A stretch of 64,000 bases of DNA from Alphaproteobacteria bacterium (GCA_016794125.1 JAEUKT010000001.1:310001-374000), one strand, 5' to 3'. Shown: positions 32,389 to 41,420, counted from the first letter of the stretch. Notes: generated by a model not told the origin, from the letters alone. A program made the numbers and translations.

Positions 32389-32820
32389 TCAGCGCTGTGA
32401 TTGCTGCACAACCTGCAACAGCACATCATTCACCTTGTCGGGGCCCAGCACCTTGGTGGTGTTTTTCGACAGGCGCGCCTTGATGGCGGGAACGTCGATG
32501 ACGTTGTTTTTCATCAACCCGTGGCCCGTCCCCAGCGCGCCATAAAGGTCGCTGATATAGGCATCGGCCAGTTTCGGCTCCATCGCCTTGACCTTGTCTT
32601 TGGTGCCATATGGCACCTCGAGCGAGATCACGAGGCTAACCTGCTGCGTCAGGCCCTTTTCGGTGATAATCGGCAGCACCAGCGGCTTCATGTCGAGATA
32701 TTCGAAATCAGGCGTGGCGGCCGCCGCTTGCTCGCCGCCCTCGCCTTCCGCGGCAACGGCGATTGCGGGCGCCATCAGCACCATCCCCAGAAATCCGAAT
32801 AAAATCATCAACCTGCGCAT
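32389..32820 (-). CDS. Secreted FliL-like protein
   Basis: A 143-residue protein with a signal peptide (LMILFGFLGMVLMAPAIAVA) and a C-terminal domain whose pattern resembles FliL: a conserved proline strand (YLDMKPLVLPIITEKGL), a second strand with charged ends (QQVSLVISLEVPYGT), then helices ending with LGPDKVNDVLLQVVQQ. True FliL has a membrane anchor and sits in flagellar operons; here the N-terminus looks cleavable and no flagellar gene is in view, so it may be a stand-alone relative. It abuts the recG stop directly. Confidence 0.5.
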   Translation of the reverse strand: MRRLMILFGFLGMVLMAPAIAVAAEGEGGEQAAAATPDFEYLDMKPLVLPIITEKGLTQQVSLVISLEVPYGTKDKVKAMEPKLADAYISDLYGALGTGHGLMKNNVIDVPAIKARLSKNTTKVLGPDKVNDVLLQVVQQSQR

Positions 32821-32900
32821 TTTGCCCTGCCATCATATATCCACCTGTTATTTTATGGCAGTTAGGTTAAGCAAAGGTAAAAATGCGCCTGTCGAGCGGG

Positions 32901-34385
32901 TTAGGCGGCTTTGTTGAGCGCGCTGTGACGGATGCCGTAGGCGAAATAGATCAGCACCCCCACCACAAGCCACAGCACGAAACGCAGATGCGTTTCAGGC
33001 GGCAGGAAGCAGATCAGCGCACCACAGGACAAAACGCCTAGGAAAGGGACAGCCAGTCCGCCCGGAGTTTTGAACGGACGCGGCAGGTTCGGCTGTTTCA
33101 CGCGCAGCATGATGACCCCGCCGCAGACGAGCACGAAGGCTGCCAGTGTGCCGATATTCGTCAGCTCCGCCAGCGCGCCGAGCGGGATAAAGCCCGCCAT
33201 GACCGCCATGATAACGCCGCAGATAACGGTGGTGCGGACAGGTGTGCGGGTCTTTTCGTTTACTTCGCCCAGCGACAGGGGCAGCAGGCCGTCACGCGAC
33301 ATGGCGAAGATAATGCGGGTAAGGCCGTAATACAGCACCAGCATAACGGTCGTCAGGCCGGCGATAACGCCCGCCGATACCAGCGCCGCACCCGCCTTGA
33401 AACCGATCGCCGACAACGCATCGGCAACGGGGGACGACGTATTCAGCGTGTCGTATTTCACGACACCGGTCAGCAGGCCGGAAACGACGATGTAAATAAT
33501 CGTGCAGAAAATCAGCGACGCAAGGATGCCGATAGGAACGTCTTTCTGCGGGTTGCGCGCTTCCTCGACCGCCGTGGAAACCGCATCGAAGCCGACATAG
33601 GCGAAGAACACCAGCGACGCACCGGCCAGAATGCCGAAATGCTTGCCGTCCTCGCCCGTGCCGAACCAGCCGAAGGGCATGAAGGGAGTCCAGAGTTCTT
33701 TCGCCTTGGCGACGTCCATGAACACGACCTTGCCCGCCACATAGACGAAAACGCCAATCGTCAGCAGCTTGATGAAAACCATCGCCGCGTTCAGGCGCGC
33801 GCTTTGCTTCACGCCCACGATCAGCATGACCATCAGCAGCATGATGATCATGACGGCAGGCAGGTTCACGATACCGCCATCGGCAACCTGTGTCATGACT
33901 CCGTTCACCTCGACGCCCTTGGTGGCCCAGGGTCCTTTGGTCAGCATTTCAGGCAGCGGCATATCCATCGAGGCAAGGCCGCGTTTCAGGTATCCCGACC
34001 AGCCATTCGCGACCGCCGCAACCGAAACGCCGTATTCCAGCACCAGATCCCAGCCGATCACCCAGGCGATAAATTCGCCGAAGGCAGCATAGGAATAGCC
34101 GTAGGCAGAACCGCAACCGCCGACGCTGGCGGAAAGCTCGGCATAGGCGAGCGCGGCGAAGGCGCAGGCGATGCCGGAGACGACGAAGGACAGGACGACC
34201 GCAGGGCCGGACTGCGTTGCCGCCGCGACACCCGTCAAAACGAAAATCCCCGTGCCGATGATCGCGCCCACGCCCAGCAGGGTCAGGTCCCATGCCGACA
34301 GCACGCGGTTGAGCGCAGGGCCCGAGCTTTCGGAATTGGCGGGTTTCTTGCGGAAAAAGGTGGCCGCGCTGAACAACGACGTCAT
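32901..34385 (-). CDS. APC-family amino acid permease (cationic amino acid transporter type)
   Basis: A 494-residue permease with 12 to 14 membrane helices. The APC consensus is at the start (LTLLGVGAIIGTGIFVLTGV), and helix 6-8 features VFFAYVGFDAVSTAVEEARN and PQKDVPIGILASLI match the YfnA/CAT subgroup that takes up cationic or neutral amino acids by proton symport. The substrate is not predictable from sequence alone. The C-terminal helix pair (FLGVLSCGALICFL, FVLWLVVGVLIYFAYG) is complete. It is divergent from the AI-2E family gene. Confidence 0.9.
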   Translation of the reverse strand: MTSLFSAATFFRKKPANSESSGPALNRVLSAWDLTLLGVGAIIGTGIFVLTGVAAATQSGPAVVLSFVVSGIACAFAALAYAELSASVGGCGSAYGYSYAAFGEFIAWVIGWDLVLEYGVSVAAVANGWSGYLKRGLASMDMPLPEMLTKGPWATKGVEVNGVMTQVADGGIVNLPAVMIIMLLMVMLIVGVKQSARLNAAMVFIKLLTIGVFVYVAGKVVFMDVAKAKELWTPFMPFGWFGTGEDGKHFGILAGASLVFFAYVGFDAVSTAVEEARNPQKDVPIGILASLIFCTIIYIVVSGLLTGVVKYDTLNTSSPVADALSAIGFKAGAALVSAGVIAGLTTVMLVLYYGLTRIIFAMSRDGLLPLSLGEVNEKTRTPVRTTVICGVIMAVMAGFIPLGALAELTNIGTLAAFVLVCGGVIMLRVKQPNLPRPFKTPGGLAVPFLGVLSCGALICFLPPETHLRFVLWLVVGVLIYFAYGIRHSALNKAA

Positions 34386-34509
34386 TGAAGTATCATCTCC
34401 TGAATGGATTTCGTTATGGTATTGATAAGACTATAGATAATAAAAAACGTACTGGGAAGCCGGAATATAATCGTTTATTCTCTTTTTGGTAAATAGAAGG
34501 TATTTCAGC

Positions 34510-35619
34510 ATGGCCGTACTTCCCACGAACCCGAAAGACAAGGCGCATATCTACCAGCTGGTGGCGGGCCTGACCGCCGTCACGCTGATTATTATCGGCT
34601 GCCTGATCATCCTGCTGCCCTTCTTTCCGGCCATCCTGCTCTCCACCATTTTCACGCTCGCCACATGGCCAGCCTTTGAATGGATTTTGTCACGCACGAA
34701 AAACCGCACCGTGCTGGCCTCTACGCTCATGACTCTTCTGCTGGCCGCCTGCTTCATCGCGCCGCTGGTCATCATCGGCACCAGCATCGCGGAAAACTAC
34801 CAGAAGGTTTATGACGGCATCATGACCTTCCTGCAGGGCGATTCCAGCACGACTGCCGCGTCCCTCGCCTCGGTCAAATATATCGGCCCTTACCTTGAAA
34901 AGTTCTGGATCATGTTCTCGACCGACAAGGCGCGCATGATGGAAACGCTGAAGGAATATGCGCGCCCCACTTCGGCCGTGCTGCTGCGCATGGGCTCCAC
35001 CATCGGCTACGGCATGCTTGACATCACGCTGGGCGTTATCATTTCCTACTTCTTTTTCCGCCACGGCACGCATGTGGCCGTGCGCATCCGCGCATTGTCG
35101 GAGCGTTTTGGCGGCGAATACGGCAACAAATTGCTGACTGTCACCACCAACACGCTGATCGGCGTGGTTTACGGTATCCTTGGCACAGCGTTGCTGCAGG
35201 GCGTGGTCGCCGCAATCGGTTTCATGATCGCGGGCATCCCCGGCGCAACCTTCCTTGGCCTCATGACCTTCTTCCTGTCGCTGGTACCGATGGGCCCGCC
35301 GCTGATCTGGGGTCCGGCCGCGCTTTGGCTATTCTCCGAAGGGCAGACCGGCATGGCGATCTTCCTTGTGCTGTGGGGCGCGCTTGTCGTGGGTTCGATT
35401 GACAACTTCATGAAGCCCTATTTCATCAGCCGCGGATCGGATCTTCCCCTGCTGCTCGTCCTGCTGGGCATTATGGGCGGCATGGTGGCGTTCGGCTTCA
35501 TCGGTATCTTCATCGGTCCGACGCTGCTGGCCTTGGCCTATGCGATGATCATCGAATGGTCAACCACGCGCAGCACCGTAAAAACAGCCGACCTGAAAAC
35601 GAAAAACCTGCCTTCTTAG
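34510..35619 (+). CDS. AI-2E family transporter (PerM/DUF20)
   Basis: A 369-residue integral membrane protein with about eight helices. Family features: an N-terminal helix pair (VTLIIIGCLIILLPFFPAIL), a long helical loop (YQKVYDGIMTFLQGDSST), the block GIPGATFLGLMTFFLSLVPM and the C-terminal GFIGIFIGPTLLALAYAMII. Members include the proposed autoinducer-2 exporter TqsA and Na+/H+ antiporters, so the cargo is open. The ATG at 34510 has AGAAGG nine bases upstream, better than a TTG at 34486. The stop codon lies in the loop of a strong terminator hairpin. Confidence 0.88.
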   Translation: MAVLPTNPKDKAHIYQLVAGLTAVTLIIIGCLIILLPFFPAILLSTIFTLATWPAFEWILSRTKNRTVLASTLMTLLLAACFIAPLVIIGTSIAENYQKVYDGIMTFLQGDSSTTAASLASVKYIGPYLEKFWIMFSTDKARMMETLKEYARPTSAVLLRMGSTIGYGMLDITLGVIISYFFFRHGTHVAVRIRALSERFGGEYGNKLLTVTTNTLIGVVYGILGTALLQGVVAAIGFMIAGIPGATFLGLMTFFLSLVPMGPPLIWGPAALWLFSEGQTGMAIFLVLWGALVVGSIDNFMKPYFISRGSDLPLLLVLLGIMGGMVAFGFIGIFIGPTLLALAYAMIIEWSTTRSTVKTADLKTKNLPS

Positions 35620-35631
35620 GGGCAGGTTTTT
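35602..35631 (+). terminator. Rho-independent terminator overlapping a stop codon
   Basis: A perfect 11-bp stem, AAAAACCTGCC and GGCAGGTTTTT, with an 8-base loop. The loop holds the TAG stop (35617-35619) of the AI-2E family gene, and the T-run is the end of the right arm. Being A/T-flanked on both sides, it could also work for the convergent gene ending at 35655. Confidence 0.85.
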
Positions 35632-35654
35632 CAGCTTCGCTTATCTTTTAAAAT

Positions 35655-36140
35655 TCAGTTCGTGCAAACCGGCTTTGTGGTGGTGCTGGTCTGCCATGAA
35701 TGCTGCGCCCATTGGCGGATCTTCGGCTTGTCCATCGACAGCGCCTGATCGATGCGCGGCGAAAAACGCTTGCAGAAGGTCGAGGTGGACATCGCAATCG
35801 CATGCTGAGAAATCTGGTTGGCAAGGTTCGTGCGCAGCGTGTGCAGCTTGACCTCGGGATCGCCCGAACCGGAGCGGCGGTAATAGCTGATCAGGTCGTT
35901 TTCGTAGCCGGAAATCAGGCCTTTGTTTTTCTGCGTGAAGCTCTGGTACTTCATGTACATCTGGGGCCCTTGGGGCATCTTCATGCAGGTCAGGCCGATG
36001 ACCATCAGCTCCGAATGGATGCGCAGGCCTTGCTCGGCTTCGAATTCCTTGGGCGTATAGCAGCCGGAGGAACCCTTTGCATCTGCCGCGATCGGGGACA
36101 GGCAAAGCGACAAAACCAGAGCGAGGGCAAATTTTTTCAT
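35655..36140 (-). CDS. Secreted uncharacterised protein
   Basis: A 161-residue protein with a signal peptide ending in an Ala-x-Ala site (FALALVLSLCLSPIAADAKG). The mature part is polar and contains several cysteines (GCYTPKEF, LTCMKMPQG, STFCKRFSP, PVCTN) that could form disulfides in the periplasm. Start chosen at ATG 36140, just before the Lys-Lys of the signal peptide; a start seven codons earlier is possible. The family is unknown. It lies downstream of a 2-hydroxyacid dehydrogenase on the same strand. Confidence 0.65.
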   Translation of the reverse strand: MKKFALALVLSLCLSPIAADAKGSSGCYTPKEFEAEQGLRIHSELMVIGLTCMKMPQGPQMYMKYQSFTQKNKGLISGYENDLISYYRRSGSGDPEVKLHTLRTNLANQISQHAIAMSTSTFCKRFSPRIDQALSMDKPKIRQWAQHSWQTSTTTKPVCTN

Positions 36141-36218
36141 GCGGGGCATCCTGTGAAACATATAGTCCTGAATTGACCGGAGTTTTACAGCAAATGCCCG
36201 ATATTGTCCAGAAGCCGA

Positions 36219-37154
36219 TTAGACCGGCGTCAAAACCTCAGCCTTTTCAAAGTACAAAAGCAGGTTATCCACCACCAGCTGCGCCATCGCGCCGCGTGTT
36301 TCATGGGTGGCGCTGCCCACATGGGGCTGCAGCACGACGTTATCGAGTCTGCACAGCGCGCTTGGCACATCCGGTTCTTTTTCAAAGACATCGAGGCCGG
36401 CACCCGCGATGACCCCCGACTCCAGCGCGTCGATCAGCGCCTTTTCATCCACGATTTTGCCGCGCGCGATATTGACCAGCACGCCGTCACGCCCCAGCGC
36501 CTTCAAAACCCTGGCATCGACCAGATGATGCGTATCCGCCGTATAGGGGCAGGCAACCATTAATATGTCGGATTTCGCCGCCATTTCTTCGAGGTTCGCG
36601 ACAAAGGGATAGGATACCTTTTTGTCGCGCGGACCGTGATAGATGATGTTGAGGCCAAAGGCTTCGGCGCGTTTGGCAATCGCCTGCCCGATGCGCCCCA
36701 GCCCGACAATCCCCATCGTCTTGCCGCGCAGCGACCTGCCCAGCGGCATCGGCCCTTTTTTGATCCATTGCCCGCTGCGGACATATATGTCGCCCTCGAC
36801 CGTCCGGCGGAACACCGCCAGCGTCAGGGCGATGCCGATATCGGCCGTGTCGTCGGTCAGCACATCGGGGGTGTTGGTGACGATAACCCCCTGCTCCTTG
36901 GCGACCTTCACATCGACGCTGTCATAGCCGACCCCGAAATGGCTGATGATTTCCAGGTTCGGCAGCGCGCGGATGATTTTGGCGGTCACGCCGAAAAAGG
37001 CGGTGCTGACCATTCCTGTAATATTATTGCGTACTTCGTTGAGTTTCGCCTCGGGGTTTTCGGCCTGCCAGAGCTTGTGAATCCGGTAATTTTTCTCCAA
37101 CTGCTCCAGCTGGGCGGCAGGAATAGGCCCCATCACGAGAACTTCTTGAGCCAT
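36219..37154 (-). CDS. D-isomer-specific 2-hydroxyacid dehydrogenase (glyoxylate/hydroxypyruvate reductase-like)
   Basis: A 311-residue NAD(P)-dependent dehydrogenase. Motifs: ISHFGVGYDSVDVKVAKEQG at the substrate-domain hinge, nucleotide loop GIVGLGRIGQAIAKRAEAFG, catalytic Arg in NIARGKIVDEKAL, catalytic Glu in DVFEKEPDVP and catalytic His in LQPHVGSATHETRG. These enzymes reduce small 2-keto acids such as glyoxylate or hydroxypyruvate. The ATG at 37154 matches family N-termini; an upstream start would add 14 unrelated residues. It is divergent from miaB. Confidence 0.9.
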   Translation of the reverse strand: MAQEVLVMGPIPAAQLEQLEKNYRIHKLWQAENPEAKLNEVRNNITGMVSTAFFGVTAKIIRALPNLEIISHFGVGYDSVDVKVAKEQGVIVTNTPDVLTDDTADIGIALTLAVFRRTVEGDIYVRSGQWIKKGPMPLGRSLRGKTMGIVGLGRIGQAIAKRAEAFGLNIIYHGPRDKKVSYPFVANLEEMAAKSDILMVACPYTADTHHLVDARVLKALGRDGVLVNIARGKIVDEKALIDALESGVIAGAGLDVFEKEPDVPSALCRLDNVVLQPHVGSATHETRGAMAQLVVDNLLLYFEKAEVLTPV

Positions 37155-37175
37155 AACGGATTTTTCCACCCTAAT

Positions 37176-37204
37176 TAGACATAAAATTATGGACAAGCCA
37201 TAAA
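37176..37204 (+). promoter_or_regulatory. Possible promoter for miaB
   Basis: TAGACA, 17 bases, CATAAA: five and four of six matches to the sigma-70 boxes with optimal spacing, about 70 bases before the miaB ATG. The surrounding stretch is AT-rich. Confidence 0.35.
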
Positions 37205-37271
37205 AGATATGGTTAATAGTTCCAGCACCAGAACCATCGTTCAGAGTTTAAATTGCAGGATTGAGAATGCA

Positions 37272-38642
37272 ATGAGCAAAAAGCTCTACATAAAGACCTG
37301 GGGTTGTCAGATGAATGTCTATGACAGCCAAAAAATGGCCGATGTTCTGGCCCCCCTCGGCTATGCGCCGGTGGACGCGCCCGAAGGCGCCGACCTGATG
37401 ATCCTCAATACCTGCCATATCCGCGAAAAGGCGACCGAAAAGGTGTTCTCCGACCTCGGCCGTTTGCGCGACCATAAGGAAGAAAAAGCCGAAAAAGGCG
37501 AAAAAGCGCTGATCGCCGTCGCCGGCTGCGTGGCGCAGGCCGAAGGCCCGGTCATCCTGCAGCGCGCAAAATACGTCGATATGGTGTTCGGCCCGCAGAC
37601 TTATCACCGCCTGCCCGAAATGATCCTGAGCGCGAATGGCGGGGAGCGCGTGGTGAACACCGATTTCCCCGTTGAATCGAAATTCGACAACCTGCCAGCC
37701 GCAACGTCGCAAGGCCCCTCCGCCATGCTGTCGGTGCAGGAAGGCTGCGACAAGTTCTGCACTTTCTGTGTCGTGCCCTATACCCGCGGCGCGGAATATT
37801 CCCGTCCCGTGCAGCAGATTCTGGACGAAGCAAAAAAATCCGTCGAACAGGGCGCAAAAGAAGTCATGCTACTCGGCCAGAACGTCAACGCGTTCCACGG
37901 CGAAGGCGAAGGCGGATCATGGGATCTTGCCCGCCTGATCGATGCGCTGGCGCAGATCAACGGCCTCGAGCGTATCCGCTACATGACCTCGCATCCCAGC
38001 GACATGAATGACGCGCTGATCGACGCGCATGGCAGCATCGCAAAGCTGATGCCCTTCCTGCATCTGCCGGTGCAAAGCGGTTCCGACCGCATCCTTGAAT
38101 TGATGAACCGCAAGCACACCGCCGCGCAGTACCTCGACATCATCACACGCGTGAAAAAGGTACGCCCCGATATCGCTCTGTCGTCGGATTTCATCGTCGG
38201 CTTCCCGGGCGAAACCGAAGAAGACCATGCGGCGACGGTCGAAATGGTGAAACAGGTCGGTTTTGCGTCCTGCTATTCGTTCAAATACAGCCCCCGCCCC
38301 GGCACCCCCGGCGCAGTCATGGGCGGCATCGTTCCCGAAGCTGTGAAGGACACGCGCCTGCATGAACTGCAGGCGATTTTGTTTGCGCAGCAATCCGAAT
38401 TCAACCAGCGCAGCGTCGGCAAAACGATGCAGGTGCTGTTCGACCGCAAGGGCGACAAGGACGGCCAACTCCTCGGCAAATCGCCGTGGAACCAGTCGGT
38501 CTATGTGACCGCGCCGGAACGCCTGTATGGCGGGATGGTCGATGTAACCATTGAGAAGGCCTTCCAGAACGGGATGGCCGGTACTATCGCGACGACTGAA
38601 ACAACAACAAAAACCCCTAGCCAGAAGAAGGAAGCAGCATGA
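37272..38642 (+). CDS. miaB: tRNA-2-methylthio-N6-dimethylallyladenosine synthase MiaB
   Basis: A 456-residue radical-SAM methylthiotransferase that adds a methylthio group to i6A37 of tRNAs. The N-terminal UPF0004 domain has the three cysteines of the auxiliary 4Fe-4S cluster (TWGCQMN, LNTCHIREKA, VAGCVAQAEG). The radical-SAM motif is CDKFCTFC, with VPYTRGAEYSRP following. A TRAM domain is C-terminal (VGKTMQVLFDRKG onward) and the tail is Thr/Lys-rich. The ATG at 37272 starts the conserved KLYIKTWGCQ. It overlaps phoH by ATGA. Confidence 0.96.
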   Translation: MSKKLYIKTWGCQMNVYDSQKMADVLAPLGYAPVDAPEGADLMILNTCHIREKATEKVFSDLGRLRDHKEEKAEKGEKALIAVAGCVAQAEGPVILQRAKYVDMVFGPQTYHRLPEMILSANGGERVVNTDFPVESKFDNLPAATSQGPSAMLSVQEGCDKFCTFCVVPYTRGAEYSRPVQQILDEAKKSVEQGAKEVMLLGQNVNAFHGEGEGGSWDLARLIDALAQINGLERIRYMTSHPSDMNDALIDAHGSIAKLMPFLHLPVQSGSDRILELMNRKHTAAQYLDIITRVKKVRPDIALSSDFIVGFPGETEEDHAATVEMVKQVGFASCYSFKYSPRPGTPGAVMGGIVPEAVKDTRLHELQAILFAQQSEFNQRSVGKTMQVLFDRKGDKDGQLLGKSPWNQSVYVTAPERLYGGMVDVTIEKAFQNGMAGTIATTETTTKTPSQKKEAA

Positions 38643-39775
38643 GCAACCCCCATCACAAGCATCCGCAATCCAAACCGGAAGGCGCACTGCATACCATCAA
38701 GCTTGACTCCCCGAGCGATGTCACTCTCGCCCGCATCCTGTACCGTCAGGACCGCGGCCACCTGCACCAATATTTCGGCCAGAAGTTCAACGTCCAGTTC
38801 GACGTGAACTACAACCCCGACACCGTCGCCTTCTACGGCAGCGAAGAAAACGCGACCCGCGTGAGAAAAGCCTTCGACATGCTGTCGGGCCAGGTTGAAT
38901 CCCGCGCGCATATCGACAAGGACGCGATCAGCAAGATCGCAGCGCAGCTGAACCCCAATGCAGGCCTTTCCGCCGCATCCCCCGCTGCCGCAGCCTTCAA
39001 GGCCGCGAACCAGAACAAGCCGTCCTCGCCCAAGCACGAAGGCGGATCTGCAGGCGCGGCATTCCAGGCGCTGAACCCCGCGCAGGAAAACCTTGCGAAG
39101 CTGATCGCCGAAAACGACCTGATTTTCGCGCTCGGGCCTGCCGGTACAGGTAAAACCCACGTGGCGGTCGTGAAGGGCATCGAAGCCCTGAAAAACGGCG
39201 ACGTGAAGAAACTGCTGCTCGCACGCCCTGCGGCTGAAGCCGGCGAGAAAATCGGCTACCTGCCCGGCGACGCGAACGCGAAACTCGCCCCCTACATGCG
39301 CCCCATCTATGACGAGCTGGACAAAGCATTCGGTCCCGGCAAATACAAGGGCATGATGGAAAACGGTGTCATCGAGATCGTGCCGATCGGCTACATGCGC
39401 GGCCGTACCTTCGACGAAGCCTTCATCATCGTCGATGAATCCCAGAACCTGACCCGCGAGCAGACCAAGATGGCCATTACCCGTATCGGTAAAGGCTCGA
39501 AAATGGTCATGACCGGCGACCCCCAGCAGATCGACCTGCGCGACAAGAATGACTCCGGCCTGATGTGGGCTTCGCAGATCATGGAAGGCAAAACCGGCGC
39601 AGCGACGCAGGTGTTCGAGCAGACGCACGTCGTCCGTTCGGAAATCGTGCAGACGTTTGTGGCGGCGGTCGATGAATTCGAAGGCCTCGACAAGCCGAAA
39701 TACGATGCCCCCGGCGCAACGCCCTCACCGGCAAAAGGCCAAACAAATCAACCGCCTAAGCCCGGCCAGTGGTAA
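38639..39775 (+). CDS. PhoH-like ATPase, first copy
   Basis: A 378-residue PhoH-family protein: an N-terminal KH-like segment (HLHQYFGQKFNVQFDVNYNP), a variable linker rich in Ala, Ser and Pro, then a P-loop ATPase with Walker A ALGPAGTGKTHVA, Walker B AFIIVDESQNLT and MTGDPQQIDL. PhoH/YbeZ proteins are thought to be RNA-linked ATPases acting with YbeY. It overlaps miaB by ATGA and so is tied to it, while a second phoH follows after a terminator. The two copies differ clearly (IVDESQN here, ILDEAQN in the other), and this one has the longer linker and a Pro/Gln-rich tail. Confidence 0.88.
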   Translation: MSNPHHKHPQSKPEGALHTIKLDSPSDVTLARILYRQDRGHLHQYFGQKFNVQFDVNYNPDTVAFYGSEENATRVRKAFDMLSGQVESRAHIDKDAISKIAAQLNPNAGLSAASPAAAAFKAANQNKPSSPKHEGGSAGAAFQALNPAQENLAKLIAENDLIFALGPAGTGKTHVAVVKGIEALKNGDVKKLLLARPAAEAGEKIGYLPGDANAKLAPYMRPIYDELDKAFGPGKYKGMMENGVIEIVPIGYMRGRTFDEAFIIVDESQNLTREQTKMAITRIGKGSKMVMTGDPQQIDLRDKNDSGLMWASQIMEGKTGAATQVFEQTHVVRSEIVQTFVAAVDEFEGLDKPKYDAPGATPSPAKGQTNQPPKPGQW

Positions 39776-39811
39776 TAGCGGCTGATTAACCAATATTTAC
39801 GTTTTACTGTT

Positions 39812-39844
39812 AAAGTAGGGTTAGTGTACAACTAACCCTACTTT
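39812..39844 (+). terminator. Strong intrinsic terminator or attenuator between two phoH genes
   Basis: A perfect 14-bp stem (39812-39825 with 39831-39844), loop GTACA, running straight into a T-rich stretch. The ribosome site of the second phoH (AGGAG at 39853) starts just 8 bases after the stem, so read-through transcripts would present the site next to this hairpin. It may end miaB-phoH transcripts or tune expression of phoH-ybeY. Confidence 0.85.
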
Positions 39845-39863
39845 TTCTTTTCAGGAGAACCAC

Positions 39864-40877
39864 TTGACCAAGCAAGCCGTCCGGCGCGTCGGACTTCAGT
39901 TCGATGACAATGCCCTCGTCCCCCTGCTTTTCGGCGAACACGACATGCACCTCGCCCAGATCGAGGAAGAACTGGACATCGAGATCGCCAGCCGCGGCAA
40001 CGAAGTGGTCATCATCGGCCCGAAACCCAAAATCGCCGCGGCGCAGGCCGTGTTCGATGTGCTGTGGGAACGCCTGCTGAAGGGCCTGCCCGTCGCGACC
40101 GAAGACGTGACCGCCGCCCTCAACGTCGTCAAAAGCCCGATGAACCAGGGCAGCCGCGATATGGCCATGGCCGCGCTGAAGGAGCCGCAGGTCAAGCTGC
40201 AGACGAAAAACAAGCAGATCACCCCCCGCACGCCGAAACAGGCCGAATACCTTGATGCGATCAAGAACAATTCCCTTGTCTTCGGCCTCGGGCCCGCCGG
40301 TACGGGCAAGACCTTCCTTGCCGTCGCGCAGGCCGTGACCATGCTGCAATCCGGCGAAGTCGACCGCATGATCCTGACCCGCCCCGCGGTCGAGGCCGGC
40401 GAAAGCCTCGGCTTCCTGCCCGGCACGATGCAGGAAAAAATCGACCCCTATCTGCGCCCGATTTACGACGCTTTGAATTACATGCTGCCCGCCGAACAGC
40501 TGGCGCGCAGGCTTGCAGACGGTACGATCGAAATCGCGCCGCTCGCCTTCATGCGCGGCCGCACGCTCGGTTCCTGCGTCGTCATCCTTGACGAGGCGCA
40601 GAACACCACGCCCACCCAGATGAAAATGGCGCTGACCCGTATCGGGGAGAACAGCAAGATGATCATCACCGGCGACCTGTCGCAAACCGACCTGCCGCAT
40701 GGCCAGAAATCGGGCCTGCGCGACGCGGTCGAGGTGCTGAAGGGCGGCAAGGACATCGCCTTCGTCGCCTTCGGCGATGCCGATGTCGTGCGTTCCCGCC
40801 TTGTGCGCGAAATCGTCGCAGCCTACGAAAAACGCGATGCCGCAAACCCGAACAAATACGGCAAGGACACGCCATGA
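39864..40877 (+). CDS. ybeZ: PhoH-like ATPase, second copy (YbeZ)
   Basis: A 337-residue PhoH/YbeZ ATPase. An N-terminal KH-like domain (LAQIEEELDIEIASRGNEVV) precedes the P-loop core: Walker A LGPAGTGKTFLA, Walker B CVVILDEAQNTT, ITGDLSQTDLP. It is placed directly before ybeY with an ATGA overlap, as is typical; YbeZ binds YbeY and is thought to help in 16S rRNA maturation and quality control. The start is TTG at 39864 with AGGAG six bases upstream. Length is normal for the family, unlike the longer first copy. Confidence 0.92.
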   Translation: MTKQAVRRVGLQFDDNALVPLLFGEHDMHLAQIEEELDIEIASRGNEVVIIGPKPKIAAAQAVFDVLWERLLKGLPVATEDVTAALNVVKSPMNQGSRDMAMAALKEPQVKLQTKNKQITPRTPKQAEYLDAIKNNSLVFGLGPAGTGKTFLAVAQAVTMLQSGEVDRMILTRPAVEAGESLGFLPGTMQEKIDPYLRPIYDALNYMLPAEQLARRLADGTIEIAPLAFMRGRTLGSCVVILDEAQNTTPTQMKMALTRIGENSKMIITGDLSQTDLPHGQKSGLRDAVEVLKGGKDIAFVAFGDADVVRSRLVREIVAAYEKRDAANPNKYGKDTP

Positions 40878-41419
40878 TCAGCCTGACCATCCAGATCGAC
40901 TACGCCTCGGCCAAGTGGAAAAAAGCCTTCGCCAAGATGGACCGCAAGATCGAGGAAGCCGTGGCCGCAGCGTTCCTGGACGCGAAAAAGCCCAAGTCTT
41001 TTGACGGCCGCAATTTCGACATCGCTGTCGTATTGTCGGACGACAAGATGATGAAAGACCTGAACCACACCTTCCGCGCCAAGAACAAGGCGACGAACGT
41101 GCTGTCCTTCCCGCAGTTGAAGATCAAGGGGCTAAAGGCGAAAGAACTTGATGCCTTCCCCAAGGTCGATGCCATTCCGCTGGGCGATATCGTGATCGCG
41201 CACCAGACGGTCGCCAAGGAATGCAAGGAACAGAAGAAAACCATCGAAAACCACACGCTGCACCTTGTGATCCACGGCACGCTGCACCTGCTGGGCTATG
41301 ACCACATGAACGCCAAGGACGCGAAGGTCATGGAAAAACTGGAATGCGCCATCCTTGCCAGCATGGGATACCCCGATCCCTATGCGGAACCTGTAACAGC
41401 CAAGAAACGTAAGAAATAA
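40874..41419 (+). CDS. ybeY: Endoribonuclease YbeY
   Basis: A 181-residue zinc-dependent RNase for 16S rRNA 3'-end maturation and ribosome quality control. The zinc-binding signature HGTLHLLGYDHMN carries the three histidines; LSDDKMMKDLNHTFRAKNKA, TNVLSFPQ and LGDIVIAHQT are also conserved. It overlaps ybeZ by ATGA. The C-terminal tail is basic (VTAKKRKK), which suits RNA contact. The next gene starts one base after its stop. Confidence 0.95.
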   Translation: MISLTIQIDYASAKWKKAFAKMDRKIEEAVAAAFLDAKKPKSFDGRNFDIAVVLSDDKMMKDLNHTFRAKNKATNVLSFPQLKIKGLKAKELDAFPKVDAIPLGDIVIAHQTVAKECKEQKKTIENHTLHLVIHGTLHLLGYDHMNAKDAKVMEKLECAILASMGYPDPYAEPVTAKKRKK

Positions 41420-41420
41420 C

